A stretch of 64,000 bases of DNA from Rhizobium sp. ZPR4 (GCF_040215725.1 NZ_CP157967.1:1364001-1428000); one strand, 5' to 3'. Counted from the stretch's first letter, positions 53,377 to 62,444 are shown. Translations and numbers: made by a program. The notes: generated by a model not told the origin, from the letters alone.

Positions 53377-53949
53377 ATGAAACTCTTTCATATTGCATTG
53401 GCAGGATTCCTGAGCCTTGCCGCCTTCGCAGGCAGCGCGTTCTCGGCCGCAGCCGCAGATCTTTTGACCATCCAGCTCAAGGACGGCCCGGTGGTCATCC
53501 AGTTGATGCCGGAGGTTGCGCCGAAGCATGTTGCCCAGATCGAAGCGCTGGCGAAGAAGGGTGCCTACGACAACGTCGTCTTCCATCGCGTTATCGATGG
53601 CTTCATGGCGCAGACCGGTGACGTTCAGTACGGCAACGCTTCCAAGGGTTATGACCCGAACAAGGCCGGCACCGGCGGTTCCGACCTGCCGAACCTTCCG
53701 GCAGAATTCTCCAAGGTTCCGTTCCAGCGCGGCACCGTCGGCATGGCGCGTGCCCAGGACCCGAACTCCGCCAATTCGCAGTTCTTCATCATGTTCGCCA
53801 ATGGGGATTTCCTGAACGGCCAGTACACGGTCGTCGGCAAGGTCATCTCGGGCATGGAGCTTGTCGACAAGATCAAGCGTGGCGAAGGCCAGAACGGCGA
53901 AGTGAGCAACCCTGACAAGATGATCAAGGTTACTGTCACCAAGAAGTGA
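53377..53949 (+). CDS. Periplasmic cyclophilin-type peptidyl-prolyl isomerase
   Basis: The enzyme catalyses cis-trans isomerisation of proline bonds in exported proteins. A signal peptide of about 26 residues (AAA|AD) precedes the cyclophilin domain. The active-site pattern FHRVIDGFMAQTGD near residue 69 holds the catalytic arginine, and NSANSQFFIMF near 128 forms the substrate groove. It lies next to a cytosolic cyclophilin of the same kind, which looks like a gene duplication, with a palindromic repeat between. Confidence 0.92.
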   Translation: MKLFHIALAGFLSLAAFAGSAFSAAAADLLTIQLKDGPVVIQLMPEVAPKHVAQIEALAKKGAYDNVVFHRVIDGFMAQTGDVQYGNASKGYDPNKAGTGGSDLPNLPAEFSKVPFQRGTVGMARAQDPNSANSQFFIMFANGDFLNGQYTVVGKVISGMELVDKIKRGEGQNGEVSNPDKMIKVTVTKK

Positions 53950-53956
53950 TTTCACG

Positions 53957-54037
53957 GGCATGATCCCAAAAGGCGCGGCGCGGCTTTTGGATGAGATCAA
54001 GCCAAGGCAAGTTGCATGATCCTGCCCGGATCATGCA
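53957..54037. repeat. Palindromic intergenic repeat between the cyclophilin genes
   Basis: The first imperfect palindrome (53957-54003) has arms GGCATGATCCCAAAAG and CTTTTGGATGAGATCAAGCC. The second is a perfect 10-bp stem, TGCATGATCC...GGATCATGCA (54013-54022 with 54028-54037). The GCATGATCC arm is, as I recall, part of a repeat widespread in Rhizobiales genomes. Confidence 0.6.
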
Positions 54038-54063
54038 CAAACAGAAAGAACAAGGAAACGAAC

Positions 54064-54573
54064 ATGGCTGAGATCAAGGATCCAGAAAACACCCTCATCC
54101 TGGAAACCACCAAGGGCCAGGTTGTCATTCAGCTTCTGCCACAGGTCGCTCCCGAGCACGTTGCCCGCATCAAGGAGCTTGCGCGCGAAAAGGCCTATGA
54201 CGGCGTCGTCTTCCATCGTGTTATCGACGGCTTCATGGCCCAGACCGGCGACGTGCAGTTCGGCAAGCAGGGCAGCGAAACCTTCAATCCAGGCCGCGCC
54301 GGCATGGGCGGCTCCTCCAAGCCGGACCTGAAGGCTGAGTTTTCCGCGACTTCGCATATTCGCGGCACCTGCTCCATGGCTCGTTCGCAGAACCCGAACT
54401 CGGCCAACTCGCAGTTCTTCATCTGCTTTGCCGACGCTCCCTGGCTGAACAAGCAGTACTCCGTCTGGGGTCAGGTTATCTCCGGCATGGATTTCGTCGA
54501 CCAGATCAAGCGCGGCGAGCCGGTAAAGGATCCGGATTCGATCGTATCTGCTCGGGTTGCTGCCGACGTCTGA
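54064..54573 (+). CDS. Cytosolic cyclophilin-type peptidyl-prolyl isomerase
   Basis: This 169-aa cyclophilin has no signal peptide, so it acts in the cytoplasm. The catalytic FHRVIDGFMAQTGD and NSANSQFFICF segments match those of the upstream periplasmic copy almost exactly. The ATG at 54064 has AAGGAAA before it. A strong hairpin follows, so it probably ends a coaD-ppi-ppi transcription unit ahead of queA. Confidence 0.92.
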   Translation: MAEIKDPENTLILETTKGQVVIQLLPQVAPEHVARIKELAREKAYDGVVFHRVIDGFMAQTGDVQFGKQGSETFNPGRAGMGGSSKPDLKAEFSATSHIRGTCSMARSQNPNSANSQFFICFADAPWLNKQYSVWGQVISGMDFVDQIKRGEPVKDPDSIVSARVAADV

Positions 54574-54588
54574 TCGTGATTATTCCTG

Positions 54589-54627
54589 AAACCCGCCTCT
54601 TGCGCCTTTGGCGTGAGGGGCGGGTTT
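54589..54627 (+). terminator. Long hairpin after the cyclophilin genes
   Basis: The 39-base hairpin AAACCCGCC...GGCGGGTTT has an inner extension CGCC...GGCG. It has only a short T run (three bases), so some read-through into queA is likely. Confidence 0.65.
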
Positions 54628-54648
54628 CGCTTTGCCTGGATGAATTCA

Positions 54649-55734
54649 ATGCGTGTTGACCTTTTCGATTTCGATCTGCCGGATGAGCGTATCGCGCTCA
54701 GGCCCGCCGAGCCGCGTGACAGTGCACGTCTGCTCGTTGTCGATCCGAACAATGGTTCGAATACGCTGAGCGACCACCGGATACGAGATCTGCCGTCCTT
54801 CCTGCGCCCCGGCGACGCCGTGGTCTTCAACGATACCAAAGTGATCCCGGCACAGCTGGAAGGCATTCGCCATCGCGAAGGTGCGCCAGGCCAGCAGGTC
54901 TCGGCAACCTTGCATATGCGCGCCGCGCCCGATCGCTGGAAGGCTTTCGCAAAGCCCGGCAAGCGTATCAAGATCGGCGACCGCATCCAGTTCGGCCATG
55001 GCGAGAATGTTTGCGCGCTCGGCACGCTCGACGCGACCGTCGAGGAAAAAGGTGAGGGCGGAGAGATTACCCTGCGGTTCGATCTGTCTGGTCCTGCATT
55101 GGACGAGGCAATCGCCGCAGTCGGGCATATTCCGCTGCCGCCCTATATTGCCGCGAAGCGTCCCGAAGACGAGCGCGATCGCGCCGATTACCAGACGATT
55201 TATGCACGCGAAGAGGGCGCGGTCGCAGCACCCACCGCCGGCCTGCATTTCACGCCATCTCTGTTTGCCGCACTCGATGCCCTCGGCGTCGAGCGGCATT
55301 TCGTGACGCTGCACGTCGGCGCCGGCACCTTCCTGCCCGTCAAGGCCGATGACACCGACGATCACAAGATGCATTTCGAGATCGGCTATGTCGATGCCGC
55401 GACGGCCGCAAAGCTGAATGCCGTCAAGGCGAGGGGTAGCCGCATCGTCTGCGTCGGCACGACGTCGCTGCGATTGATCGAAAGTGCCGCCGCTGAGGAC
55501 GGCACTATCCAGCCTTGGCACGGCGCCACCGGTATTTTCATCACACCCGGCTATCGCTTCAAGGCGGTCGACATGCTGATGACCAATTTCCACCTGCCGC
55601 GCTCGACCCTGTTCATGCTCGTATCGGCTTTTGCCGGCCTTGATACGATGCGTGCGGCCTACACCCATGCTATCGAGACGGGCTATCGCTTCTATTCCTA
55701 TGGCGATGGCAGCCTGCTCTACCGGAAAGACTAG
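54649..55734 (+). CDS. queA: S-adenosylmethionine:tRNA ribosyltransferase-isomerase
   Basis: QueA turns the preQ1 base in tRNA into epoxyqueuosine. The 361-aa protein shows the family start [18 protein letters not shown], the [12 protein letters not shown] strand near 60, PTAGLHFTP near 200, and [14 protein letters not shown] near 222. The ATG at 54649 is chosen; an ATG at 54640 is three codons earlier. Six bases separate it from tgt, the enzyme that inserts preQ1, so the two steps of tRNA queuosine synthesis form one operon. Confidence 0.95.
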   Translation: MRVDLFDFDLPDERIALRPAEPRDSARLLVVDPNNGSNTLSDHRIRDLPSFLRPGDAVVFNDTKVIPAQLEGIRHREGAPGQQVSATLHMRAAPDRWKAFAKPGKRIKIGDRIQFGHGENVCALGTLDATVEEKGEGGEITLRFDLSGPALDEAIAAVGHIPLPPYIAAKRPEDERDRADYQTIYAREEGAVAAPTAGLHFTPSLFAALDALGVERHFVTLHVGAGTFLPVKADDTDDHKMHFEIGYVDAATAAKLNAVKARGSRIVCVGTTSLRLIESAAAEDGTIQPWHGATGIFITPGYRFKAVDMLMTNFHLPRSTLFMLVSAFAGLDTMRAAYTHAIETGYRFYSYGDGSLLYRKD

Positions 55735-55740
55735 GACGAG

Positions 55741-56871
55741 ATGAGCGAGAGCTTTCAGTTTCAATTGAAGAAGACCGACGGCGGCGCCCGCCTCGGTGAA
55801 GTTTCCATGCCGCGCGGGACCATCCGCACGCCGGCATTCATGCCCGTCGGCACAGTCGGCACTGTCAAAGCCATGTATCTCGACCAGGTGCGTGAGACCG
55901 GCGCCGATATCATCCTCGGCAATACCTATCACCTGATGCTACGCCCGACTGCCGAGCGTGTCGCCCGCCTCGGCGGCTTGCATCAGCTGATCCGCTGGCC
56001 GCATCCGATCCTCACCGATTCCGGCGGCTTCCAGGTGATGTCGCTGTCGGGTCTGCGCAAACTGGACGAGCAGGGCGTCACCTTCAAATCGCATGTCGAT
56101 GGCAGCCTGCATCATATGTCGCCGGAACGCTCGATCGAGATCCAGGGCTTGCTCGATTCCGATATCCAGATGCAGCTCGATGAATGCGTCGCATTGCCGG
56201 CAACGCCGACGGAAATCGAGCGCGCCATGGAAATGTCGCTGCGTTGGGCGGAGCGCTGCAAGGTGGCTTTCGGCAATCAGCCCGGGAAGGCGATGTTCGG
56301 CATCGTCCAGGGCGGCGACGTGACAGAACTTCGCGTCCGGTCGGCGCAGGCGCTGAGCGGCATGGACCTGAAAGGCTACGCGGTGGGCGGCCTTGCCGTC
56401 GGCGAACCGCAGGAAGTCATGCTGCGCATGCTGGAGATCACGCTTCCGGAACTGCCGACGGAGAAGCCGCGCTACCTGATGGGTGTCGGCACGCCGGACG
56501 ACATCCTGAAATCGGTTGCCCGCGGCATCGACATGTTCGATTGCGTGATGCCGACCCGCTCGGGCCGCCACGGACTGGCCTTCACCCGCCGCGGCAAGGT
56601 GAATATCCGCAACGCCCGCCACGCCGAGGACATGCGCCCGCTTGACGAGCAGTCCAATTGCCCGGCCTCGCGCGACTACTCGCGTGCCTATCTGCACCAT
56701 CTCGTCCGCGCCAACGAAGCGCTCGGCGGCATGCTACTCTCCTGGCACAATCTCGCCTACTACCAGGAACTGATGCAGGGCATCCGCCAGGCGATCGCCG
56801 AAGGCCGCTTTGCCGATTTCATGGCCGAGACGCAGGAAAACTGGGCGAGGGGTGATCTTGAGCCGGTATAA
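55741..56871 (+). CDS. tgt: tRNA-guanine transglycosylase with an altered zinc site
   Basis: Tgt swaps guanine for preQ1 at wobble position 34. The 376-aa protein has the substrate site [13 protein letters not shown] near residue 93 and the nucleophile region [13 protein letters not shown] near 266. The usual zinc ligands are three cysteines and a histidine (Cys318, Cys320, Cys323, His349 in Zymomonas). Here the same positions are Ser305, Cys307, Ser310 and His336, in [13 protein letters not shown]. So two of the three cysteines are gone while the fold around them is intact. It follows queA by six bases. Confidence 0.95.
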   Translation: MSESFQFQLKKTDGGARLGEVSMPRGTIRTPAFMPVGTVGTVKAMYLDQVRETGADIILGNTYHLMLRPTAERVARLGGLHQLIRWPHPILTDSGGFQVMSLSGLRKLDEQGVTFKSHVDGSLHHMSPERSIEIQGLLDSDIQMQLDECVALPATPTEIERAMEMSLRWAERCKVAFGNQPGKAMFGIVQGGDVTELRVRSAQALSGMDLKGYAVGGLAVGEPQEVMLRMLEITLPELPTEKPRYLMGVGTPDDILKSVARGIDMFDCVMPTRSGRHGLAFTRRGKVNIRNARHAEDMRPLDEQSNCPASRDYSRAYLHHLVRANEALGGMLLSWHNLAYYQELMQGIRQAIAEGRFADFMAETQENWARGDLEPV

Positions 56872-56939
56872 TCGGGTCTCGCACACGCTCTTGCCTCGAT
56901 CCCAATTTCACGTTAGTTGGGCATCGTCGAAAAATGGCA

Positions 56940-56963
56940 GGGTCGGATCGGTAAGCCCGACCC
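56940..56963 (+). terminator. Hairpin after tgt
   Basis: GGGTCGG (56940-56946) pairs with CCGACCC (56957-56963), followed by a pyrimidine-rich stretch. It lies about 70 bases after the stop and is a probable terminator of queA-tgt. Confidence 0.45.
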
Positions 56964-57101
56964 CTTCTATTTGAAGCTCTGCTCCTCGCCATTGGCGTGA
57001 GAACCCACGACGCGGAACTTGGCCATTGTGGTCGAGTGTCCCGCGTTGGCGTGGGCCGGATCGACCGACATGTCTCCGCGGGAAAGCCTTTTGGAGCTGT
57101 C

Positions 57102-57527
57102 ATGAGACTGAACCACCTGGATCTGCATGTTCCCGATGTCGCTGCGACCCGGGATTTTTTTGTTTCCGTTTTCGGCCTGACGGAAGTGGAAACGCGAGGC
57201 GCAAATGGTCTTGCCATCCTTCGCGACGATGCCGGGCTTGAGCTTGTCATCAGCCGGCCGGTGGAGAAATTCGGCGGCGCCGATACCGTCTCCGTCGGTC
57301 GCAATACCTATCATATCGGCTTCGTGCAGCCCTCCCGGGAGGCGGTCGATCTGTTGTTCGAGCGGGTGAAATCGAGCGGCTGCGAGATCTGGAAACCACC
57401 TTCGATCATACGCGGCAATTGGTCGTTTTATTGTTTTGCACCGGGGCGAATCCTTATCGAAGTCGGCTGGCGCATGGACCTTGCTCTGTTGGTAAATCAT
57501 TTATTATCGATTGATTGTTACTCTTAA
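57102..57527 (+). CDS. VOC (glyoxalase/dioxygenase superfamily) protein
   Basis: This 141-aa protein has the paired beta-alpha-beta-beta-beta fold of the vicinal-oxygen-chelate superfamily. Probable metal ligands are His5 or His9 (LNHLDLHVPDV), His in NTYHIGF near 68, and Glu in ILIEVGW near 119. The ATG at 57102 has GGAG upstream and starts at the canonical first strand. Members include glyoxalases, dioxygenases and antibiotic-binding proteins; the substrate is unknown. Confidence 0.75.
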   Translation: MRLNHLDLHVPDVAATRDFFVSVFGLTEVETRGANGLAILRDDAGLELVISRPVEKFGGADTVSVGRNTYHIGFVQPSREAVDLLFERVKSSGCEIWKPPSIIRGNWSFYCFAPGRILIEVGWRMDLALLVNHLLSIDCYS

Positions 57528-57780
57528 CCAACATCATCTTGAGCCGGCTGGAACGGGCTTGCCGTGGGCAATCTCCGTTTCCGGCTGCGTTTCAAAATAG
57601 GCCTGGCAACAATAAAGCATTGGGAAAAATAGCGAATCGGAATAAACGGTCCATCCGCCTTTGAAAAACGTCATTGGCTGATTTGATTGCGTGGACGCTT
57701 GGAATTTTGAAAAAATCCGGCTAAAACGCATTCTCTTAATCGATAAGGGCTGTACTACCGAAAATAGGAGGCACTTGCCG

Positions 57781-58671
57781 TTGAGGGCGCAACGCAAATT
57801 CGGGGCATGTCTTTCAGGGCTATTGGTTGTCGGTTTGGCCGCTACCAGCTGCACGACGACGCAGAAGACAACAGCTACCCCCAGCAATACCACCAAGCCC
57901 ATTCGTGGCGCGAAGGTGACGTATAATTATACGATAAAGGACAAGGACTGTCTCGAACGTGCAATGTACTTCGAGTCGGAACGCTCCGATCCCGGCGGTT
58001 ACATGGCCGTTGGAACGGTCGTGATGAATAGATTGACCTCCGGTGCCTATCCGCCCACGATCTGTGGCGTGGTCTCCCAGGAAAGGCAGTTTGCCCCAGG
58101 TGTGATGACCAGAGAAGTCAAGGATCAGGCAAAGCCCGATCTTGAAGTTGCTGCGTCGAAGATCCTGCGTGGTGAGCGGCATCCTCAGGTGAAGGACGCG
58201 ATGTTCTTCCACACCGAAGGGCTGAGATTCCCGTACGATAATATGCATTACGTCGCTTATGCTGGCGGCAACGCGTTCTATGAGAAGCGTGGTCGCGATG
58301 GCGAATTGCAGACGCCGGCACCGCTTCCAGCCTACGAGGTCGCGATGAATTACGTGCCCACACAGGGCGCGCCGCAGTCTCCATTCGTGTTGCCGGAAAT
58401 GCAGCCTGCATCGACGACTTCGGCCGTCGCGGCCTTTACGCCTGTCTCGAACCCTGTCGTGACGATGCCGCAGAATGCCGTTCTTATTCCGGCCGCGGTT
58501 CCGATCCCGACGCCGGCACCAACGGACATGGCGATTTCGGGACCGCTGTCGAACGGCGAAACCACATACACGAATACGCCTATGCCGGCTTCGACAGTCG
58601 TCATTCCGCAGCCGCGCCCCGAATTCGACGGCAATAGTGCGGTCGGAAATTCGGTTAGAATTCGCGGCTAG
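57781..58671 (+). CDS. Cell wall hydrolase, SleB-type (Hydrolase_2)
   Basis: This is a probable peptidoglycan hydrolase of the SleB/CwlJ family. The TTG at 57781 is chosen because AGGAGG at 57766-57771 is correctly spaced. The N-terminus (hydrophobic residues 11-22, then SC) looks like a lipoprotein or Sec signal. The catalytic domain (about 60-180) shows CLERAMYFESERSDPGGYMAVGTVVMNR in two blocks, with the expected glutamates, and VSQERQF. The C-terminal 110 residues are a Pro/Ala/Thr-rich disordered tail. A terminator follows. Confidence 0.82.
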   Translation: MRAQRKFGACLSGLLVVGLAATSCTTTQKTTATPSNTTKPIRGAKVTYNYTIKDKDCLERAMYFESERSDPGGYMAVGTVVMNRLTSGAYPPTICGVVSQERQFAPGVMTREVKDQAKPDLEVAASKILRGERHPQVKDAMFFHTEGLRFPYDNMHYVAYAGGNAFYEKRGRDGELQTPAPLPAYEVAMNYVPTQGAPQSPFVLPEMQPASTTSAVAAFTPVSNPVVTMPQNAVLIPAAVPIPTPAPTDMAISGPLSNGETTYTNTPMPASTVVIPQPRPEFDGNSAVGNSVRIRG

Positions 58672-58693
58672 AAACACTTGGCCAAAGCTCTTG

Positions 58694-58728
58694 AACAGCG
58701 CGTCTCTCCCTGGGAGGCGCGCTGTTTT
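58694..58728 (+). terminator. Intrinsic terminator after the cell wall hydrolase
   Basis: A 9-bp stem (58694-58702 with 58718-58726), extended inward by CTC/GAG pairing, ends in TTTT. Confidence 0.8.
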
Positions 58729-58749
58729 CATTTGGGCTGAGCTATCGGC

Positions 58750-58851
58750 TGGAGCACTTCCAGGAAAAGTGCATAGCGGTTTTCCGTCCGAAATGCGCAA
58801 AGAAACAAGAAGATAGGGCGTTTTCGCGATTCGAAGAAAAGCGGAAATGCT
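58750..58851 (-). repeat. RIME-like palindromic intergenic repeat, intact copy 2
   Basis: This is the same element as at 14431 and 62445, but inverted: it reads GGAGCACTTCCAGGAAAAG, then AGCGGTTTTCCGTCCG, and ends at GAAATGCTC. It directly abuts the stop codon of the DUF4864 gene. Confidence 0.7.
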
Positions 58852-59274
58852 CTAAATGCCCTCGCTCGTCGCCTTGGAGAGGATCTGCACGCCGTTGATC
58901 TTGTAGCTGCCGTCGGGTTGACGGGTGATCTGGTAGATCGCCGTCCAGTCCTTGTCATCGGTGCCTGTGATCAGCACCTCCTGATAGACGACTGCGCCGT
59001 TGTCGATGGCGCGGCTCTTGCCGAAAGCATAGTTGCCGGGATGAAACACCGGTTGATAGCTCTTCTTCACCATGGCGAAGAAGCTATCCTTGTCTGGGAA
59101 AAGCGTCTTGATGCCGGGTGCGGCGAAGGAATAGGCGGTCGCCGCGTCATCGTGCAGAAAGGCCTCTATCTGTTGCTCGATAAGGCCTTGTGCCGTCTGA
59201 ACCGGATCTTCCGCGTAAGCGACCGGCGCACAGGCGATGCAGCAGAGAAAAGCGGCGATAGAAAAAGCGCGCAT
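58852..59274 (-). CDS. DUF4864 domain-containing exported protein
   Basis: This 140-aa protein has a signal peptide of about 21 residues (AYA|ED) and the DUF4864 domain: a helical Q-x-x-I-E-A-F-L start, AYSFAAPGIKTLFPD near 47, and the YQITRQPDGSYKINGVQIL strand pair at the end. The fold is probably NTF2-like, and its function is unknown. A repeat element touches its stop codon. It is downstream of the fabF gene on the same strand by 56 bases. Confidence 0.82.
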   Translation of the reverse strand: MRAFSIAAFLCCIACAPVAYAEDPVQTAQGLIEQQIEAFLHDDAATAYSFAAPGIKTLFPDKDSFFAMVKKSYQPVFHPGNYAFGKSRAIDNGAVVYQEVLITGTDDKDWTAIYQITRQPDGSYKINGVQILSKATSEGI

Positions 59275-59330
59275 ATCCGTCTCCAGCCAATGGAGAAAGC
59301 TTAGCGCGCTTTGATCGTAAGCAGAAGCGA

Positions 59331-60596
59331 TTACTGCCAGCGGCGGAAGAGGGCGCTGGCATTGACACCGCCAAAACCGAAGCCATTGGAGATCGCATAC
59401 TCCATGGCCATCGGCCGGGCGGTCGCTCCGACGATATCGATACCCTCGGCAGCCGGGTCAGCCTCCTGCAGATTGCGGGTTGGCGGGGCGATCTGGTCGC
59501 GCAGAGCCATGATGGTGAAGATCGCTTCCATACCGCCGGCAGCACCCAGAAGATGGCCCGTTGCAGCCTTCGTGCCGCTGACGGCAATCGCGCCATCGCG
59601 GCCGAACACGGTCTTGATGGCTTCCATCTCGCCTCGGTCGCCGACTTGTGTCGACGTCGCATGCGCGTTCAGGTGTTTGACCTCGGCGGGCGAAATGCGA
59701 GCCTGGGAAAGTGCAGCGAGCATGGCGCGGCGCGCACCATCGCCGTCTTCCGGCCCGGCGGTCATATGATAGGCATCGGCGGCTGTGCCATAGCCGACAA
59801 GCTCGGCAAGTGGCGTGGCGCCACGCGCAAGGGCATGCTCCAAGGTCTCGATGACAAGCATGCCGGCGCCTTCGCCCATGACGAAACCGTCCCGGCCGCT
59901 GTCGAAGGGGCGCGAGGCTTCTTCCGGCCGGTTGCTGAAGCCGGTCGAGAGCGCGCGTGCCGCCGCAAAGCCGCCGAGGCTCACCTTGTCGATGCAGGCT
60001 TCCGTGCCGCCGCAGATGGCGACATCGGCCTCGCCTGAGCGGATCAGCCGCGCGGCGTCGCCGATCGCCTGAACGCTGGCGGCACAGGCCGTGACCGGCG
60101 CACCGAGCGGCCCCTTATATCCATAGCGGATGCTCACCTGTCCGGCGGCGAGATTGACGAGGAAGGAGGGGATGGTGAAGGGCGACAGACGCCGCACGCC
60201 CTTTGTCTCGGCCGTGCGCACGGCATCGGCGATGGCAGGAAAGCCGCCGACGCCCGAGGCAATGATCGTTGCCGTCCGCTCCAGAGCGCTGACGTCAGTC
60301 GGTTGCCAGCCAGCCTGCAGGATCGCTTCCTCGGCCGCTGCCATGGCGAGAAGGATGAAGCGGTCCATCTTCTTCTGGTCTTTGACCGGCACGTAGCGAT
60401 CGACATCGAAGCCGGCTTCTGCATCCTCGGCGATATCAGGAACGACGCCGCCGACCTTGGCTGCGAGATCGTCCACCATTTCCTCAGGCAGCAGCCGCAG
60501 GCCAGAGCGTCCCTCGACAAGCCTCTTCCAGCTTGCATTGACACCCACGCCCAAGGGCGAAACCAGCCCCATGCCGGTGATGACGATACGATCCAT
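59331..60596 (-). CDS. fabF: Beta-ketoacyl-ACP synthase II-type condensing enzyme
   Basis: This thiolase-fold condensing enzyme (421 aa) has the complete Cys-His-His triad: the nucleophile in TACAASVQA near residue 170, the first His in NAHATSTQVGD near 310, and the second in TGHLLGAAGG near 346. It elongates acyl-ACP with malonyl-ACP. It is probably not the main FabF, since fabG/acpP are absent; it follows an HxlR-type regulator by 17 bases, suggesting a specialised, regulated copy. The substrate is unknown. Confidence 0.9.
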   Translation of the reverse strand: MDRIVITGMGLVSPLGVGVNASWKRLVEGRSGLRLLPEEMVDDLAAKVGGVVPDIAEDAEAGFDVDRYVPVKDQKKMDRFILLAMAAAEEAILQAGWQPTDVSALERTATIIASGVGGFPAIADAVRTAETKGVRRLSPFTIPSFLVNLAAGQVSIRYGYKGPLGAPVTACAASVQAIGDAARLIRSGEADVAICGGTEACIDKVSLGGFAAARALSTGFSNRPEEASRPFDSGRDGFVMGEGAGMLVIETLEHALARGATPLAELVGYGTAADAYHMTAGPEDGDGARRAMLAALSQARISPAEVKHLNAHATSTQVGDRGEMEAIKTVFGRDGAIAVSGTKAATGHLLGAAGGMEAIFTIMALRDQIAPPTRNLQEADPAAEGIDIVGATARPMAMEYAISNGFGFGGVNASALFRRWQ

Positions 60597-60613
60597 GTCT
60601 TGCTCCTATTTGG

Positions 60614-61120
60614 TCAGGCGTCGAAGCCCAGAAACCATGCTTTCATCTGGGCGATGCGTTCATGAACCGTGTCGTCGGCCGCCGGCCCCGGCACAAGGAT
60701 CGTGTCTTCGGGGTGAAAGGCGCGGCCGGTGACGCGGTCGATGAGAAGCGGGTCGCGATCTTCACCGGTATTGGCGTCGACAAGGCGCATCGCGACCTCT
60801 TCTGCAGGCAAATGCTGGTTGCCCCAGGTAAACAGCGCCATCAGCACGGGGAAGAAATCCCGACCTTTTTCAGTCAGCACATATTCGTAGCGTGGCGGTC
60901 GTTCATTGTAGAGACGACGCTCGAACAGGCCTTCATCGGTCAGATGCTTGAGGCGCCGCGTCAGGATATTCGGGGCAACGCCGAGATTCTTCTGGAACTC
61001 GTCGAACCGGCTCAACCCTTGAAGCGCATCGCGCAGGATCAGGATACTCCACCAGTCGCCGACACTTTCGAGCGCACGGGCGGCGGGGCATTTGAAACTG
61101 CTGAAGCTCGTTCTCTGCAT
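60614..61120 (-). CDS. HxlR-family winged-helix regulator
   Basis: The N-terminal HxlR domain (about residues 5-100) shows the family pattern CPAARALESVGDWWSILILRDA, NILTRRLKHLTDEGLFERR, and the wing PPRYEYVLTEKG. The cysteine near residue 11 is the type used for redox or electrophile sensing in this family. The start at 61120 gives the usual MxRTSF N-terminus; ATG 61138 is possible. The fabF gene follows by 17 bases, so it probably regulates this small operon. Confidence 0.85.
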   Translation of the reverse strand: MQRTSFSSFKCPAARALESVGDWWSILILRDALQGLSRFDEFQKNLGVAPNILTRRLKHLTDEGLFERRLYNERPPRYEYVLTEKGRDFFPVLMALFTWGNQHLPAEEVAMRLVDANTGEDRDPLLIDRVTGRAFHPEDTILVPGPAADDTVHERIAQMKAWFLGFDA

Positions 61121-61241
61121 GGGCAAGGCAGATAGCATGAGTAACTAGCATAATGCAAGTTACTATCTGTCTGTCGCAAAATGGTCGCTTTGGTTTGCAG
61201 TTTGTTTGACTGGTTGGGCTTCAGGCAAAAGGGGTGACGTT

Positions 61242-61733
61242 ATGACGACAAGTCGCGGCTTGACGACCGAGCGGTTGCATCTGCGTGCACCCGTCTTTGC
61301 TGACATTGCATTCGTACGGAAGTTGATTTCGCATGAGGAGGTGCGCCGCTTTCTCGGGGGACCTGTTTCTATTGATCAACACGAAACGGTGATTTCTGGC
61401 TATTTCGCGTTTGAGGAAGGGGAAATGGTGTGGCTGGCGGAAACCAAGAGCTCACGGCAACCTCTTGGTTTGATTTCAATTTCACATCATAGGGACGGTC
61501 AGGATCGCGAACTGTCGTATCAATTTCATCCAGGCGCGTGGGGTCATGGCTATGCAGCGGAAGCGGCAAGGCGTGTCCTTGATTATGCTTTGAAGGATCT
61601 GCAGCTCAAGCGGTTGATAGCGGAAACCCAGTCTGCCAATTTCGCATCCCGCCGCCTGCTGGAGCGAGTGGGCATGAGAGAATCGGGGCGATTGCATCGG
61701 TTCGGGGCCGAGCAAATCATCTATGTGAGTTAG
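61242..61733 (+). CDS. GNAT family N-acetyltransferase
   Basis: This 163-aa RimJ/RimL-type acetyltransferase has the pattern TTERLHLRAP near residue 7, the acetyl-CoA loop HPGAWGHGYAAEAARRVLDYA near 104, and NFASRRLLERVGMRESGRL near 138. The ATG at 61242 has AAGGGG upstream. The acceptor, perhaps a protein N-terminus or a small amine, is unknown. It stands alone between divergent and convergent genes. Confidence 0.85.
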   Translation: MTTSRGLTTERLHLRAPVFADIAFVRKLISHEEVRRFLGGPVSIDQHETVISGYFAFEEGEMVWLAETKSSRQPLGLISISHHRDGQDRELSYQFHPGAWGHGYAAEAARRVLDYALKDLQLKRLIAETQSANFASRRLLERVGMRESGRLHRFGAEQIIYVS

Positions 61734-61819
61734 CTATTCATCACAAAGACATCTCTGCACTAGGACCGTTGTGGGAAGGCAGGATATCTGGGCTATTTTC
61801 ACAGACAGGCCTCGGGCTC

Positions 61820-62410
61820 TCAGTATGGAGGTGCCTTGCGGGCGCGCTGCTGTTTCGCTGCCTCGGTCCACCAGGCGAGATCCTCGGCAAAGCGGGGAAA
61901 AACTCTCGCGAGGGCATCGCCTCCGCTCCCGGTCGGTTTGCTGTCGACGTCTAATGCGGCCGAGATATTGGCGACGGCAAGCGTGCTAGAAATAACGACC
62001 ATTCCCATCTCGGAAAGAGTGCCATGCCAGGCGGGCGCCGCATGTGCGCCGGAAAGGCGACCGCCGGAATAGCTGACAATCGCCGCCGGGCGCCAGAACC
62101 ACTCCTCAAGGTAATGATCAGTCAGATTCTTCAGGCCAGGTTGCATGCCCCAGTTGTATTCACCCGTGACGAAAACGAAGGCATCGGCAGCCCGGATTTT
62201 TGCGGCAAGCGTCTCCATTGCCCGTGGCGCAGAACCTTTGGGGTATTCCTTGTACATCCGATCGAGCATTGGCAGTCCAACCGCTTGCGCATCGATGAGC
62301 TCCACGTCGTTTCCGCGCTGCTGCAGGCTGCTGACGATATAATTCGCGAGACGGATGCCGACGCGATCCGACCGGTAGGAACCGTAGAGAACCAGAATAC
62401 CGTCGGTCAT
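61820..62410 (-). CDS. NADPH-dependent FMN reductase family protein
   Basis: This 196-aa flavodoxin-like protein has the FMN-phosphate loop YGSYRSDRVG near residue 9 and the GEYNWGMQPGLKNLTDHY motif near 82, typical of NADPH-dependent FMN and quinone reductases (ArsH/WrbA-like). It may reduce flavins, quinones or azo compounds. The intact repeat copy 3 lies between its start and the ABC exporter upstream on the same strand. Confidence 0.85.
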   Translation of the reverse strand: MTDGILVLYGSYRSDRVGIRLANYIVSSLQQRGNDVELIDAQAVGLPMLDRMYKEYPKGSAPRAMETLAAKIRAADAFVFVTGEYNWGMQPGLKNLTDHYLEEWFWRPAAIVSYSGGRLSGAHAAPAWHGTLSEMGMVVISSTLAVANISAALDVDSKPTGSGGDALARVFPRFAEDLAWWTEAAKQQRARKAPPY

Positions 62411-62444
62411 GTTGATTATGCCCCCACAGTTTGCCTGACATGTC

